Assembly (NCBI RefSeq): GCF_014048475.1
Contig: NZ_NWUS01000001.1
Span: forward strand, 248,001-312,000
Length of the DNA stretch: 64,000 nucleotides
Direction of reading: 5' to 3'
Source of the DNA: Bombella favorum
GTDB taxonomy: Bacteria > Pseudomonadota > Alphaproteobacteria > Acetobacterales > Acetobacteraceae
Shown here: one piece after another, positions 1-9,357 of the stretch
Numbering within the stretch: the stretch's first letter is position 1
Layout of the letters: every line of letters begins with the position of its first letter
Notes under the pieces: generated by a model
The model's input: the letters and a program-made list of their open reading frames with translations, nothing else
What the model was told of the DNA's origin: nothing
Database searches by the model: none
Program-made: the position numbers and the translations under genes

Positions 1-3000
1 TTGACAGTCATGGTAAAGGGTAGTCTGGATTGTGTGCATCTGAAAGACGACCTAACACTCGCTGTTCATGCGCCTCCCATGGCCTTTCGGCCTGATGTGG
101 GATGGGAAAAGCTGGATATGACGGCAGCTCTTCACGGGGCAATGCTGGACCCTCAGGGTAGCATACAGTTTGACGGCATGAATCTAATGGCGTCAGGAAC
201 CGGAGCGGAGCATGTGCATGTTCAATTTGATGGACAGGCAGGCGGAGTGCAGGCCCTTCTTGCCCGTGATGTAGCAGCCTTCCAGAAGGCTCGTACGGGC
301 AAGGACGAGGCAGGTAAGTTGTCCCTGTCTGCCCGTCTTGATGGTGTCAGAGTACCGGGGAAGGTCCCAACCATTTTGGCGGATGCCCCGCTGATTTTTG
401 ATGGCACAATACAGCCTTATCAGCCTGATAGGCCTTATCAGATACGCTTAGAGCATGATGCGATAAAACTGGTTGCCGCAGGGAACGTGGCTTCCACCCT
501 GGCAGGGCATATGCAGCTTGATGTAGAGAAATTGCCGGACCTTGCCGGTTTGATCGGTCAGCAGATGGCTGGATCAGCGCATCTTGGTGGGGATTTCAGT
601 GTGCCTTTGCAGGCACCAGGCGATATGGTGGCCACTTTGGAGGGGCGTTTCGGCCTGACGGAAGGTCCAGCTCAGGCCGTTGCGCTGATTGGGGATCAAG
701 GAACGCTGCACCTTCAGGCAAAGCGGGATGGAACTGGTCAGCTGCATCTGGACCAAGCCGTTTTGGGAGGGCGTTCTTTCCGGCTAGAGGGGAAAGGTCA
801 GTTGGACCCGAAGCAGGTTTTAGCTGCCTCTTTCACATTAGCTCTGTCTGATCTGAAAGCTTTGCACACAGCCTTACGTGGTCAGGCTACGTTGGAGGCC
901 AGTGTAGGGGGGGCGATGACGGACCTGGCTATGCAGGCGCATCTGGGGGGTATGCTGGGGGTCATACACCCTAGTGTTTCATTGCCTGTTGCACCGTTGG
1001 ATCTAAAGCTGGATGTAGCCCATCTTCCGTCTCAGCCTCAAGGGGCAGTGCAGGTGAGTGGTATGCTCGACCGGTCCCCTCTGAAGCTGCATATGAATTT
1101 CGCCCGCAACGTTGATGGTGGAATGGCAGCATCTATCGATGCTCTGGAATGGAAAGAACTGCAGGGCAGGGCAGATGTGGCTCTACCCGCAGGGCGGCGT
1201 ATTCCCCGTGGGGATGTTGAGTTGAAGATCGCCCGGTTGGATAGCTTTAGTCGTCTTTTAGGGAGGCCCATGGCGGGTCATCTCCAGCTGGCGATGCATA
1301 CGCTACCGGGAACACAGATAGCAGACAAACCACCCATCCAGCCTGATCGTTTGACGCTGGCACTTGATGGTCAGTTCCATATGGGTGGCTACGCCGTGAA
1401 TATGTTGAAATTGAAAGGTGAGATTCAACATCTTCAGCAGGACCCTACGGCGGATCTTGCACTTCAACTTTCCGGCTTGCGGGCTAACGCAATTACGGGC
1501 GATCTGAAACTGCGAGTAAAAGGCCCTCAGACAGCGTTGTCTGTGCAGACTGAAGGTACTTTTGATCATGTTATGGAAGCACCGGCCCGTTTCGCTCTCC
1601 TTGCGCAGGCCAATTTACCAATGCAGAGTGTTAAGTTGGAAAAACTATCTGCCAGCGTGAAAGGGGATGCGCTCCGTCTTCTGTCGCCTGTTAGCGTAGC
1701 CTATGGGTCGAAGCTTGCCGTTGAAAAGCTCTCATTGGAGCTACGCCCTCCTCATGGGGCGGTAGGACGGGTGGCTTTGAATGGGACACTTAAGCCCGAT
1801 TTGGCTCTCGATGCCCGGCTTGAGCATATCACACCAGCCTTAGCAGAACCGTTTGTTCCGTCACTTCATGCCAGAGGTGAGTTTAATGCTGCAGCGAAAT
1901 TGAAAGGCAGCATAACGGCCCCTGTGGGGCGTATCACTCTTGATGGGACAAACCTGGGCCTTCTGAGTGAGTCAACGGTATTGCTACCGGCAGGACAGTT
2001 GCATGTACAGGCGGAGATGAATGGCAAGACGGCCCAGTTGCGGACGGAGTTGCGTGCCGGTGATCCTATGGCCCTGTTAGTAACAGGCCAGGTGCCACTT
2101 TCTCCAACAGGGGTGTTGGACCTTTCAGCAAAGGGCCGTCTGATGCTTTCGGTTGCCAATGCTTTTCTTGGAACAGCTGCTATGGGGACGGGAGGGCAGT
2201 TAAGTCTTGATCTCGGGATTAAGGGGCCTATCCAGCAGCCTAAGATTAACGGAACGGTACAGCTGCATAATGGATCATTCGACCATTATGCGCAGGGCGT
2301 GCACCTTCAGGCTATTGATGCGGTGCTGATGGCTCGTGGTGATAATCTGCTGCTTGATCATTTTACTGCTCGGGCTGGGCGAGGGACGCTAGGCATGACA
2401 GGGCAGGTAGGTATTCTGCGTCCGGGAGTGCCGGTTGACCTTCAGTTCCTCATGGCTAAGGCCCAGCCGATACAGAGTGATATGCTGACGGAAGAGATTG
2501 ATAGTCATCTGCATATTCATGGGCAGGCCACAACCCGGATTGATGTTGAAGGCGACATTACAGTGCCGGAGGCCTCCATCACTTTGCCGGATTCTATGCC
2601 TGCGTCGGTGCCCCAGCTAGAGGTCATTACGTTGGAGGAGGCAAAGAAAGTCGCTCGACCGGCGCCCAAATTGGTTGTGGGGTTAAATATCGACTTCACA
2701 TCTCCGGGGCGACTTTTTGTGAGAGGGCACGGCCTGTTTGCCGAGATGCAGGGGAAGATGCACATAGGAGGTGTCAGTACGGCACCACTTTTGACGGGTG
2801 GTATCAACCTGAAGAGAGGTAATTTTAATCTGGCTGGGATCAACCTTAACTTTACGCATGGGCAGGTTGGTTTCAACGGTGGTGGTGTGGCCCACCGGCT
2901 TGATCCGACCATTGATTTCAGGGCGGACCGTAATGCTAATGGTACTCTGGCGAGTTTGTTGGTCCGGGGCTATGCCAGCGATCCGAAGATTGATTTTGTC

Positions 3001-3432
3001 TCCAATCCAAGCCGTCCTCGTGATGAGGTGTTGTCCATTCTGTTGTTTGGGACAGATAGAAACTCCCTCTCTTCAACGCAGCTGGCGTCTCTTGGGCTGG
3101 CTATTGTGCAAATTGGCGGCGGTTCGACTTTTGACCCGATGGGGAAGGTCCGTAGTACGTTGGGGCTGGATCATTTGGCCATTGGCGGAGGCAACAGCGT
3201 AGGACGGGGGGCTGCCAGCGTTGAAGCTGGGAAATATGTGATGAAGGGTGTTTATGTTGGCGCTAAAGAGGGATTGTCCGGTAAAGGTGCGCAGGCGCAG
3301 GTAAAAGTTGATCTGACAAAACGGCTACAGCTTAACACTACTGTAGGTACAGGTGGACAGGTAACGGGGTTTACAACCCCTGAGAATGACCCGGGTTCCA
3401 GTGTTGGGCTGTCCTATGGGATAGATTATTAA
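1..3432 (+). CDS. tamB: TamB, translocation and assembly module (5' truncated)
   Basis: The C-terminal 1,143 or so residues of a TamB/DUF490 protein are visible. The body is a long run of amphipathic beta-strand repeats with almost no cysteine, and it ends in the conserved TamB domain (about residues 800-1143). That domain has an RGNFNLAGINLNF-type segment and a C-terminal beta signal ending GLSYGIDY. TamB is an inner-membrane-anchored periplasmic AsmA-like protein that bridges to the outer-membrane partner TamA and moves phospholipids or helps insert outer-membrane proteins. The TTG at base 1 is only the window edge: the N-terminal membrane anchor is missing, so the true start lies upstream, where tamA would be expected. 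The identification is firm; the start is unknown. Confidence 0.88.
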   Translation: MTVMVKGSLDCVHLKDDLTLAVHAPPMAFRPDVGWEKLDMTAALHGAMLDPQGSIQFDGMNLMASGTGAEHVHVQFDGQAGGVQALLARDVAAFQKARTGKDEAGKLSLSARLDGVRVPGKVPTILADAPLIFDGTIQPYQPDRPYQIRLEHDAIKLVAAGNVASTLAGHMQLDVEKLPDLAGLIGQQMAGSAHLGGDFSVPLQAPGDMVATLEGRFGLTEGPAQAVALIGDQGTLHLQAKRDGTGQLHLDQAVLGGRSFRLEGKGQLDPKQVLAASFTLALSDLKALHTALRGQATLEASVGGAMTDLAMQAHLGGMLGVIHPSVSLPVAPLDLKLDVAHLPSQPQGAVQVSGMLDRSPLKLHMNFARNVDGGMAASIDALEWKELQGRADVALPAGRRIPRGDVELKIARLDSFSRLLGRPMAGHLQLAMHTLPGTQIADKPPIQPDRLTLALDGQFHMGGYAVNMLKLKGEIQHLQQDPTADLALQLSGLRANAITGDLKLRVKGPQTALSVQTEGTFDHVMEAPARFALLAQANLPMQSVKLEKLSASVKGDALRLLSPVSVAYGSKLAVEKLSLELRPPHGAVGRVALNGTLKPDLALDARLEHITPALAEPFVPSLHARGEFNAAAKLKGSITAPVGRITLDGTNLGLLSESTVLLPAGQLHVQAEMNGKTAQLRTELRAGDPMALLVTGQVPLSPTGVLDLSAKGRLMLSVANAFLGTAAMGTGGQLSLDLGIKGPIQQPKINGTVQLHNGSFDHYAQGVHLQAIDAVLMARGDNLLLDHFTARAGRGTLGMTGQVGILRPGVPVDLQFLMAKAQPIQSDMLTEEIDSHLHIHGQATTRIDVEGDITVPEASITLPDSMPASVPQLEVITLEEAKKVARPAPKLVVGLNIDFTSPGRLFVRGHGLFAEMQGKMHIGGVSTAPLLTGGINLKRGNFNLAGINLNFTHGQVGFNGGGVAHRLDPTIDFRADRNANGTLASLLVRGYASDPKIDFVSNPSRPRDEVLSILLFGTDRNSLSSTQLASLGLAIVQIGGGSTFDPMGKVRSTLGLDHLAIGGGNSVGRGAASVEAGKYVMKGVYVGAKEGLSGKGAQAQVKVDLTKRLQLNTTVGTGGQVTGFTTPENDPGSSVGLSYGIDY

Positions 3433-3505
3433 TGTTTTCTACTGTAGGTAGAAAGTACAGATACATCATGCTGTCATGATGCCTGTTATGGGGGAAGGAT
3501 TTGTC

Positions 3506-4150
3506 ATGCATTTTTCACTACGGGCTGCCTTAGCAGCTATTACTCTTTCTTGTGCGGCCCCGATGGTGGCCTCCGCACAGGTTGTGACGGATGCTTCCCA
3601 GATTCAGCCTGGGTATTACAAGGTGGAACCGCTGCACACGCAGGTCAGTTTTTCGGTGCTGCATTTTGGTTTTTCTGTGTTTGAGGGGCTTTTTTCTGGG
3701 GCCTCTGGTGTGCTTCGCCTGGACCCTAATCAGCTTGAATCTTCTAGCCTGTCTGTCTCCATCCCGGTTGCTTCTGTGCTGACGACAAATAATAAGCTGA
3801 TGGAGGAGCTGAAAGGTGGCCAGTGGTTGGCAGCTGATCAGTTCCCAAAGGCTGAGTTTGTTTCTGTCAGTGTTAAGCAGACAGGGCCGAATGATGCGCT
3901 TGTATCGGGTAATCTAACACTGCATGGTATCACCTACCCAGAGACGCTGCACGTTCATTTTATCGGTGCAGGGGTCAATATGCTCGACAAGAAATATACA
4001 GTCGGGTTTGATGCGACAACAACCATCAAGCGCAGTGACTTTGGTGTTAAAATGTTCGTGCCATATGTCAGTGATGATGTGGAACTGCGGATTGCGGGTG
4101 TTTTTGAGAAGCAGGATACTCCTGCTCCAGCAGCTTCGAACAATAAGTAA
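3506..4150 (+). CDS. YceI family periplasmic lipid-binding protein
   Basis: I chose the ATG at 3506 because a strong GGGGAAGGA ribosome site lies six bases upstream; an in-frame ATG at 3476 has none. From 3506 the protein is 214 residues. It opens with a clear signal peptide, MHFSLRAALAA followed by a hydrophobic core and cleavage near ASAQ. The rest is a YceI lipocalin-like barrel with the family patterns GYYKVEPLHTQVSFSVLHFG, a DPNQLESSSLSVSIP-like strand, and a KRSDFGVKMFVPYVSDDVEL C-terminal block. YceI proteins bind polyisoprenoids or other amphiphiles in the periplasm, and the ligand here is unknown. The gene follows tamB by about 70 bases and may be co-transcribed. Confidence 0.88.
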   Translation: MHFSLRAALAAITLSCAAPMVASAQVVTDASQIQPGYYKVEPLHTQVSFSVLHFGFSVFEGLFSGASGVLRLDPNQLESSSLSVSIPVASVLTTNNKLMEELKGGQWLAADQFPKAEFVSVSVKQTGPNDALVSGNLTLHGITYPETLHVHFIGAGVNMLDKKYTVGFDATTTIKRSDFGVKMFVPYVSDDVELRIAGVFEKQDTPAPAASNNK

Positions 4151-4270
4151 CAGATAGCTCTAGAGGAGCATGACCGGTTAATCTGTTTTGTAGGTTCATT
4201 TCCTTTCCGGTCATCAAGGAAGAGGGAGGGCCAGCCTTCTTCTGGAACAATCATCACGGGAAAGAACAAA

Positions 4271-4301
4271 GGGCGGCAGGAATGATGTCTCCTTGCCGCC
4301 C
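4271..4301 (-). terminator. Rho-independent terminator for the SDR gene
   Basis: Arms GGGCGGCAGGA and TCCTTGCCGCCC form an 11-12 bp stem with one bulge. Read on the minus strand, the hairpin is followed by TTTGTTCTTT, so it most likely ends the SDR transcript coming from the right. On the plus strand no T tract follows. Confidence 0.7.
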
Positions 4302-4350
4302 TCCGCATTCAGTCGCTGACCTCTTTTAATGAGGAAAAAGCCCTAGCGTC

Positions 4351-5151
4351 TTATGAAGACCAGTTCTTCTCGAAGTCACCATACAGCGTTAGGCCGCCAT
4401 CGACATAAAGCGTCTGCCCCGTGACATAACTGCTCTCTTCAGAGGCTAAAAAGCCCATGGCATCAGCAATCTCGTTGCTTTTCCCAGGGCGTTTCATGGG
4501 GATATGACTGGCGACAGCTTCATACTGCTTGGGGTCTTTGACCCAAGAATCATTGATCGGTGTGACAATGGCGCCGGGTGCTACTGTATTGAACCGGATT
4601 CCACGGGAGGCATATTCCAACGCCAGCGTGCGGACAATGTTGTCTACTGCCCCCTTGGAGGCAGAATAACCTAGATAATGTGGCTTAGGAATCAGCTGAT
4701 GGACAGAGGAATTGACAACCACCCGACCTTTCACACCAGCTTTTAGCCAGTAGCGCAGAGCCGCACGGCAACAAAGCATGACACCAGTGACATTGACAGC
4801 CATAACGCCCTCAAAGTCAGCCAGGGTGATATCTTCGGATGGGGACGGAATCTGATAACCTGCATTGCAGATTAATATGTCCAGCCCGCCCATGGTTTCG
4901 ATACTTTTCTGGAAGATCTTGTCGATAGACTCTTCCTGTGAGATGTCACCGGCAACGATGACATGGTCTCCACCAGAAACTTTGGGCAGAGTTTCCAGAA
5001 CCGTCCGCAGTTTCTCTTCCTTACGCCCGTTGATGGCAACCTGGGCTCCATGTCGAGCAAAATACTGCGCAGCAGCCTCACCAATCCCCTGGGAAGCCCC
5101 AGTAATCAGTACCTTCTGGCCTTCAAAACGCTTTGATGACGTTGTGGACAT
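4351..5151 (-). CDS. Short-chain dehydrogenase, glucose 1-dehydrogenase-like
   Basis: This is a classical SDR of 266 residues from the ATG at 5151. An in-frame ATG at 5169 lacks a ribosome site, whereas AGAGG lies close before 5151. The cofactor motif TGASQGIG is at residues 17-24, and the active-site Tyr162 and Lys166 sit in YSASKG, with the catalytic Ser in NSSVH. The segments SSVH-x-x-IPKPHY, PGAIVTPIN and SSYVTGQTLYVDGG resemble Bacillus glucose 1-dehydrogenases (EC 1.1.1.47), so oxidation of glucose or a related sugar with NAD(P) is plausible. SDR substrate specificity cannot be read reliably from sequence. It lies downstream of carD on the same strand, separated by a strong hairpin. Confidence 0.82.
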   Translation of the reverse strand: MSTTSSKRFEGQKVLITGASQGIGEAAAQYFARHGAQVAINGRKEEKLRTVLETLPKVSGGDHVIVAGDISQEESIDKIFQKSIETMGGLDILICNAGYQIPSPSEDITLADFEGVMAVNVTGVMLCCRAALRYWLKAGVKGRVVVNSSVHQLIPKPHYLGYSASKGAVDNIVRTLALEYASRGIRFNTVAPGAIVTPINDSWVKDPKQYEAVASHIPMKRPGKSNEIADAMGFLASEESSYVTGQTLYVDGGLTLYGDFEKNWSS

Positions 5152-5187
5152 AACCTCTACCTTTCCCATCAGGGTTTTGGAGGAAGC

Positions 5188-5225
5188 ATCCCCTCCCGGA
5201 TAGACAGGTCTATAAGGGAGGGGAT
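5188..5225. terminator. Long perfect hairpin between carD and the SDR gene
   Basis: The arms ATCCCCTCCC and GGGAGGGGAT pair perfectly, and an inner stem ATAGAC/GTCTAT stacks inside with a two-base loop region. It sits just after the carD stop on the carD strand. No T run follows on either strand, so it may be an imperfect terminator, an attenuator or an mRNA-stabilising element rather than a classical intrinsic terminator. Confidence 0.5.
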
Positions 5226-5231
5226 GGTAGA

Positions 5232-5822
5232 TCAGGCGTTCTTCATGGTCTGGGTCAGGTCTTCCAGAACCGTGGCCGGATCTTTGTTCTCAAGCACGGC
5301 CAACTCGGCAACAAAACGCTCCTGAGCGGCCTCGAAAAGTTTACGTTCGGAAAAGCTGCCGTCAAGACTGTCGACATTGCGGCGCAAATCACGCAGAACT
5401 TCAGCAATCTGGACAAGATCACCGGAGTTGATCTTTTCCTGATATGCCACCGCACGGCGGGCCCACATGCCACGGCTGACATGCGGCTTACCTTTAATGA
5501 CCGACATGGCCTTGTCCACAATTTCGCGCGTGGCGATCTTGCGCAGGCCGGATTTACGGGCCTTGGCCAGCGGGATACGGAGTGTCATCTGGTTGCCGGG
5601 GAAGGAGATCTGGATCATTTCGATCTTTGTATCGGCGATCTCTTCTTCACCAATCCGGTCAACACGGCCAACCCCATGGGCGGCATAAACGATGGCGTCA
5701 CCCTCACGGAAAGGATTCTTTTCCTGTTCTGGGTCTTTCTGACGGGCGGTGTGCTCGGCGGCGGCGCGGGCCATCTCGTCAGTAACACCACCCTTATGGG
5801 ACATTCTGAAGCTGTTGTTCAT
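5232..5822 (-). CDS. carD: CarD family transcriptional regulator
   Basis: This 196-residue protein has an N-terminal RNA polymerase interaction domain (about residues 35-95, starting FREGDAIVYAAHGVGRVDRI). A helical DNA-binding C-terminal domain follows, with the conserved tryptophan in GMWARRAVAYQEKINSGD and the IAEVLRDLRRN helix. CarD/CdnL proteins bind the RNAP beta subunit and stabilise open promoter complexes, typically at rRNA and other vegetative promoters. The first 35 residues are charged and low in complexity, as in other alphaproteobacterial members. Length and motifs are typical, and nothing looks damaged. Confidence 0.93.
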   Translation of the reverse strand: MNNSFRMSHKGGVTDEMARAAAEHTARQKDPEQEKNPFREGDAIVYAAHGVGRVDRIGEEEIADTKIEMIQISFPGNQMTLRIPLAKARKSGLRKIATREIVDKAMSVIKGKPHVSRGMWARRAVAYQEKINSGDLVQIAEVLRDLRRNVDSLDGSFSERKLFEAAQERFVAELAVLENKDPATVLEDLTQTMKNA

Positions 5823-5893
5823 GGTCGGGAGGATAGCAGAAAAACAAGAATATGTCTTGTATTACCTAAGGGCTATCCTCCCATAACTACATA

Positions 5894-6769
5894 TTAAGGT
5901 AGCTGTCCAAAGCGAGGCTTTGGCAAGGGGAGGGATTCCTGCCCCAGGGGTTGTAGGAGATCCCGCTCAATTGTGCGGCTCATTGTCAGCATCGGCAGGG
6001 AATGAGGGCTGACCTTGAAAGGTTCCTGAAGATTTTGTCCGCTGCGGTCCAGCATTTGGAAGAGAACGCCAATGATGCTGGAGCCCAAAGGTGTGATCCA
6101 GCCTAGCGTTTGCACGGCGGACAAAGGCAGCAGAATGCAGAAGAGGTGGGTGATGACCTTCGGCAGGAGTGAATATTGTACAGGAAGAGGCGTATTGCGG
6201 ATGCGCTCCAGCCCACCCTGCGCATTGGCTAGGTCGGAGAGGATACGGTCCACAGTCCCGTGGACAGCCCCATCAATATGACGTTCTTCGACGAGCCTGC
6301 GGACCTCTTGCCCGATTCTGTAGAGCAGGGCATTGGCTGGGTTGCCGCAGGAAAAGACGAATCTATAAGTTTCCTCATCCAGCAGCACCTGAATGGCAGC
6401 ATCGGGCTCATTGCCGCTCAGTGAGGATTTTAGAATATACGGATAGGCTGCCATGGAGCGAACAAGGCTTGGCTGCCCACCAAGGAGCGATTCTACTTCC
6501 CGTGCGAAGGAGCGGCAGTTGTTGGTGATGGCCCCCCATAATGTGCGTCCCTCCCACCAGCGGGCATAGGCAGCATTATTACGGATTCCTAGAAAGATGG
6601 CGAGTGCCGACCCCATAAGGGAAAAGGGCAGGGCGGGCTGTTCCATCCATTCCTGATGGAAGATTTGGAACAGTATGACCACCACACAGTCCCACCCTGT
6701 CAGGACGATCAGAGGGGGAAGGATTTCCCGGAACAGTATGGAAAGGCCATAACGACGTTTGATGATCAA
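5894..6769 (-). CDS. Bestrophin family ion channel
   Basis: This is a 291-residue membrane protein of the bestrophin/UPF0187 (YneE) family. The family hallmarks are IFLGIRNNAAYARWWEGRTLWG in the first half (residues about 58-80) and RIRNTPLPVQYSLL after the cytosolic helices. Hydrophobic segments lie near residues 15-40, 48-62, 205-225 and 230-245, giving the expected four-helix layout. Bacterial bestrophins form pentameric, usually cation-permeable channels in the inner membrane, and the physiological role is generally unknown. It is divergent from frmA, with about 110 bases between, and stands alone after carD on the minus strand. Confidence 0.88.
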   Translation of the reverse strand: MIIKRRYGLSILFREILPPLIVLTGWDCVVVILFQIFHQEWMEQPALPFSLMGSALAIFLGIRNNAAYARWWEGRTLWGAITNNCRSFAREVESLLGGQPSLVRSMAAYPYILKSSLSGNEPDAAIQVLLDEETYRFVFSCGNPANALLYRIGQEVRRLVEERHIDGAVHGTVDRILSDLANAQGGLERIRNTPLPVQYSLLPKVITHLFCILLPLSAVQTLGWITPLGSSIIGVLFQMLDRSGQNLQEPFKVSPHSLPMLTMSRTIERDLLQPLGQESLPLPKPRFGQLP

Positions 6770-6880
6770 GGTGGCAAATTCCTCACATGGAGAGTGGTGA
6801 ATATGTCAGGGCTTGAAGCCCGCTCATTCTGTGGCACAATCCATACCTAAAGAAACAGCGATAAGTAGGATTATTAAGAG

Positions 6881-8002
6881 ATGGATGTTCGCGCTGCAAT
6901 CGCTCTTGAAGCCGGGAAACCGTTGGTCGTTGATACTGTCCAGCTAGAAGGCCCTCGTGAGGGCGAGGTTCTGGTGGAAATCATGGCTACGGGACTCTGC
7001 CACACGGACAAATATACACTTTCTGGTAATGATCCAGAAGGTCTTTTCCCCTCCATTCTGGGCCACGAAGGTGCTGGAATCGTTCGTGAAGTTGGTGCTG
7101 GGGTAAGGCACCTTAAGCCGGGCGATCACGTCATTCCCCTTTACACGCCGGAATGTCGTGAATGTCCGTCCTGTCTTTCCCGTAAGACAAATCTGTGCAC
7201 GTCCATTCGTGGTACACAGGGTAAGGGTCTGATGCCGGATGGGACGACGCGCTTTTCCTACAAGGGGAAACCAGTTCATCATTATATGGGCTGTTCCACA
7301 TTTGCTAATTTCACGGTCATGCCAGAAATTGCGCTGGCCAAAATCCGTCCCGATGCACCGTTTGACAAGGTCTGCTACATCGGGTGCGGTGTGACGACCG
7401 GTATCGGTGCTGTGCTGTTCACCGCCAAGGTAGAGGCTGGGTCCACTGTGGCTGTGTTCGGTCTCGGTGGTATCGGGCTGAATGTCATTCAGGGTGCGAA
7501 GATGGTCGGGGCCAACCGGATTATTGGTATCGACCTCAACCCAGAGCGTGAGGCTATTGCCCGTAAGTTTGGTATGACGGATTTCGTTAATCCTAAAGAT
7601 TTAGGTGAAAAAGGCGATCTAGTCGGCCATCTTATCGAGATGACGGGTGGTGGTGCTGATTATACCTTCGAGTGCGTTGGCAATGTCGGTCTGATGCGTC
7701 AGGCTCTGGAAAGTGCACATCGTGGCTGGGGTGTTTCTTGTGTGATCGGCGTTGCCGGTGCAGGGCAGGAAATCAGCACACGTCCCTTCCAGCTTGTGAC
7801 AGGCCGCCGCTGGATCGGTTCGGCCTTTGGCGGTGCCCGTGGGCGTACGGATGTTCCGAAGATCGTAGATTGGTACATGGAAGGGCGCATCAATATTGAT
7901 GACCTGATCACCCATGAGATGAAGCTGGATGACATCAACAAGGGCTTCGAGATGATGGAGCGTGGTGAGGGCATCCGTAACGTCGTGAATTACACGCTAT
8001 GA
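6881..8002 (+). CDS. frmA: S-(hydroxymethyl)glutathione dehydrogenase / class III alcohol dehydrogenase
   Basis: This zinc-dependent medium-chain dehydrogenase has 373 residues, the usual class III ADH length. The catalytic zinc ligands are Cys40 in ATGLCHTDKYTLSG, the His of ILGHEGAGIV and the Cys of YIGCGVTTG. The structural-zinc lobe is CRECPSCLSRKTNLC, and the NAD fold is VAVFGLGGIGLNVIQGA. It oxidises S-hydroxymethylglutathione, formed spontaneously from formaldehyde and glutathione, to S-formylglutathione. Its stop overlaps the start of the S-formylglutathione hydrolase gene by ATGA, so the two form a translationally coupled formaldehyde detoxification operon. Confidence 0.95.
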   Translation: MDVRAAIALEAGKPLVVDTVQLEGPREGEVLVEIMATGLCHTDKYTLSGNDPEGLFPSILGHEGAGIVREVGAGVRHLKPGDHVIPLYTPECRECPSCLSRKTNLCTSIRGTQGKGLMPDGTTRFSYKGKPVHHYMGCSTFANFTVMPEIALAKIRPDAPFDKVCYIGCGVTTGIGAVLFTAKVEAGSTVAVFGLGGIGLNVIQGAKMVGANRIIGIDLNPEREAIARKFGMTDFVNPKDLGEKGDLVGHLIEMTGGGADYTFECVGNVGLMRQALESAHRGWGVSCVIGVAGAGQEISTRPFQLVTGRRWIGSAFGGARGRTDVPKIVDWYMEGRINIDDLITHEMKLDDINKGFEMMERGEGIRNVVNYTL

Positions 8003-8850
8003 CGGATAACCCCTTTACACTGATCGAACGCCATGCCTGCTGTGGAGGGGAAATTCATTTCCTCTCCCATCAGTCGCAAGAACTTGGGCTGCCCACACGA
8101 GTCAATTTATTCCTGCCGCCGCAGGCTCTTGCTGGTGCTCGGGTGCCGGTTGTTCATGTGCTAGCAGGGCTGACTTGTACGCAGGATACGTTTCTCATTA
8201 AAAGCAATGCTGTTCGTTATGCGGCGGAATATGGTCTTGCTTTGGTAGCGCCAGATACTTCCCCACGGGGAGCTGACGTAGCTGGTGAGGATGAGGCGTA
8301 TGATCTGGGTACTGGCGCAGGCTATTATGTGGACGCTACGTCTGACCCATGGGCGGCGCATTACCGTATGGGTTCTTACGTGCGCAACGAACTGCCAACC
8401 TTGATAGAAGAACATTTTCCCATCCAGGTCGGACATCGTGGGGTCATGGGGCACTCGATGGGAGGAATGGGGGCTCTGTCCATTGCGCTGGGCGATGCTG
8501 AAGCATGGCGGACCGTTTCAGCTTTCGCACCGATTTCATCACCATCTCAGGTGGACTGGGGCCGCAAGGTGACAGCCAGCTATTTCGGGGGGTATGAGGC
8601 GGAATGGACTCAGTATGACCCTTGCCTGCTTCTGGATTCTGGCAGAATTCATCCGGGAACCCTGCTGGTAGATCAGGGGAGCGATGATGAGTTTCTGGAT
8701 CGCCTGCGGCCGGACCTTTTGGAGCAGGCTGCTAAGGCTGCTGGCCAGTCCCTGAAGCTACGCAGACATGAAGGGTATGACCATTCTTATTGGTTTGTTC
8801 AGAGCTTCATACAGGATCATCTGAAACATCATGCTGAAGGCCTTCTCTGA
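7999..8850 (+). CDS. fghA: S-formylglutathione hydrolase
   Basis: This is an alpha/beta-hydrolase esterase of 283 residues. The nucleophile is Ser153 in GHSMGGMGAL, the catalytic Asp is in LVDQGSDDEFL, and the His is in EGYDHSYWF. The N-terminal LAGLTCTQDTF segment is characteristic of esterase D/FGH enzymes. It hydrolyses S-formylglutathione to formate and glutathione, completing the step begun by the dehydrogenase it overlaps by four bases. A symmetrical terminator follows at about 8879-8904. Confidence 0.94.
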   Translation: MTDNPFTLIERHACCGGEIHFLSHQSQELGLPTRVNLFLPPQALAGARVPVVHVLAGLTCTQDTFLIKSNAVRYAAEYGLALVAPDTSPRGADVAGEDEAYDLGTGAGYYVDATSDPWAAHYRMGSYVRNELPTLIEEHFPIQVGHRGVMGHSMGGMGALSIALGDAEAWRTVSAFAPISSPSQVDWGRKVTASYFGGYEAEWTQYDPCLLLDSGRIHPGTLLVDQGSDDEFLDRLRPDLLEQAAKAAGQSLKLRRHEGYDHSYWFVQSFIQDHLKHHAEGLL

Positions 8851-8878
8851 CCATATTTTGAAGAATGATGGTGGAGCC

Positions 8879-8904
8879 CTTCCCACCCTTTATGCGGTGG
8901 GAAG
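8879..8904. terminator. Bidirectional terminator between fghA and hisI
   Basis: A perfect nine-base-pair stem, CTTCCCACC/GGTGGGAAG, with an eight-base loop lies between two converging genes. AGCTTTATT follows on the plus strand. Confidence 0.65.
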
Positions 8905-8933
8905 AGCTTTATTCTGTCAGGGAGTGTCAGTCT

Positions 8934-9356
8934 TCAGGAGGAAGGGGGTGTTCCGTACAGATTTGTGGGGTCAACGTCCGGATTAGTCAGATTTGTAAGG
9001 CCGGTGGGTGTTAGTGCCTGATAGAAGCAGCTGCGACGCCCTGTATGGCAGGCAACGCCTTTTTGCTGGACAGTCAGAAGCAGGCAGTCAGTGTCACAGT
9101 CTAGAGAGGCAGAAAGAAGATGCTGCTCCTGCCCGGAACTTTCTCCCTTACGCCAGAGCTTGCCCCGGCTGCGGGAGTAATAACAGACCCGTCCTGTAGA
9201 GAGCGTCTCGGATAAGGCTTCCCGGTTCATCCATGCAAGCATGAGTACTTCTCTTGCTTCATCTTGCGCAATGGCACTGATGAGCCCTTGTTCATTGAAT
9301 GAGATCTGATCTAACAGATTTGTCAATGTTGGTTCGGTAATAGGTTTCCACGACAT
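8934..9356 (-). CDS. hisI: Phosphoribosyl-AMP cyclohydrolase
   Basis: This monofunctional HisI of 140 residues catalyses the third step of histidine biosynthesis, ring opening of phosphoribosyl-AMP. Visible motifs are AWMNREAL, YYSRSRGKLWRKGESSG, the Mg/Zn site SLDCDTDCLLL and the zinc cysteines in CHTGRRSCFY. There is no HisE domain fused to it, as is usual in Alphaproteobacteria. Its ATG starts one base after the ygfZ stop (TGA-C-ATG), so translation is coupled to ygfZ. Other his genes are not in this window. Confidence 0.95.
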   Translation of the reverse strand: MSWKPITEPTLTNLLDQISFNEQGLISAIAQDEAREVLMLAWMNREALSETLSTGRVCYYSRSRGKLWRKGESSGQEQHLLSASLDCDTDCLLLTVQQKGVACHTGRRSCFYQALTPTGLTNLTNPDVDPTNLYGTPPSS

Positions 9357-9357
9357 G

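Noticed and set aside
2517-2912. 131-residue antisense frame within tamB
   Set aside because: Composition and lack of motifs are those of a shadow of the tamB coding frame; no ribosome site or context supports it.
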